From positions 16,996,495 through 17,060,494 of the forward strand of contig NC_049984.1 of assembly GCF_000003815.2 (NCBI RefSeq): a stretch of 64,000 bases of DNA, written 5' to 3'. Under the pieces are notes generated by a model. The model saw only the letters and a list, made by a program, of their open reading frames with translations, made no database searches and was not told the DNA's origin. Source of the DNA: Branchiostoma floridae. Taxonomy: Eukaryota > Chordata > Leptocardii > Amphioxiformes > Branchiostomatidae. Positions 63,771 to 64,000 of this stretch are shown piece after piece; position 1 is the stretch's first letter; every line of letters begins with the position of its first letter. A program made the translations under genes and the position numbers.

Positions 63771-64000
63771 AAAACCCTTAAACTGGATATATCCGGCACA
63801 CATATACATGCCCTGTGTGCCGTGCCCAGATATATCCGGGATAGCGTATCCCCCCGAAGTAGCAGCTTTGCGCGCGTGTAGCGCACGAACCCCGGAAGTT
63901 AGGGACTTCAGCCTTGTTCGGCCTTCTTTTTGGAGGTCAGCGGCCAACCCTGGCACCTATAGCATTTTATAGGGCTGAAACTCTGGCAGTTTAAGGGTTA
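63771..64000. mobile_element. Possible MITE with CCCTTAAACTG ends, cut by the window edge
   Basis: CCCTTAAACTG at 63775-63785 faces CAGTTTAAGGG at 63987-63997, with TTAA-like flanks (TTAAAA on the left, TTA at the edge on the right). The inside contains ATATATCCGG direct and inverted motifs and a CpG-rich core. The ends suggest a piggyBac-type (TTAA) element, tentatively. Confidence 0.45.

Noticed and set aside
1-64000. CRISPR arrays, operons, ribosome binding sites, prophage or bacterial insertion sequences
   Set aside because: The window is clearly animal DNA with spliced genes. The tandem arrays seen have no spacer structure.

Overview
This is animal (metazoan) genomic DNA. It is intron-rich and AT-leaning, with GT-AG and GC-AG introns, many short terminal-inverted-repeat elements, tRNA-derived repeats and two 100-N assembly gaps. 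The two confident genes are a bilaterian I-BAR protein and a MARVEL-domain protein. These, together with the element styles and the very frequent ACATGTAC word, suggest an invertebrate deuterostome, most probably an amphioxus (Branchiostoma). The species call is inference; no search was possible.

Layout. The left two thirds (1 to about 40.5 kb) is the 5' part of an MTSS1/MIM-type I-BAR gene on the minus strand. Six coding exons were found (40277-40348, 38932-38993, 37964-38037, 6408-6492, 3743-3834, 591-665). They join in phase into the first 153 residues of the I-BAR domain, and the gene runs off the left edge. Its first intron is GC-AG and its third intron is 31.5 kb. The introns carry a 1.7-kb foldback transposon with a 6-bp target duplication, hAT-like MITEs with 8-bp target duplications, smaller MITEs and minisatellites.

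From 40.35 to 43.84 kb lies the divergent 5' region. It holds GC-rich promoter DNA for MTSS1 with a 14-bp palindromic E-box, a possible two-exon 67-residue gene on the minus strand (43107-43494), and a promoter with CRE-like, ZNF143-like and ETS-like sites next to the plus-strand gene.

The right third is a four-exon CMTM-family (MARVEL, four-pass membrane) gene on the plus strand: 43839-44036, 52711-52893, 56311-56406 and 58539-58688, 208 residues, all introns phase 0. A probable 5-kb 3'UTR ends at an AATAAA at 63720. Its intron 1 holds a tRNA-derived SINE, a tRNA-like pseudogene, a decayed hAT-like MITE and tandem duplications. Its intron 2 holds the oddest structure in the window. A roughly 90-bp tandem array repeats the 3' splice site and first part of exon 3, each complete decoy carrying an early stop. 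One array unit is interrupted by two nested transposons with 5-bp target duplications, and that insertion happens to create a potential 60-nt, stop-free, in-frame cassette exon.

Both proteins act at membranes: MTSS1 bends phosphoinositide-rich membrane and links to actin, and CMTM proteins are tetraspanning trafficking or adaptor proteins. Nothing in the sequence shows that they work together.
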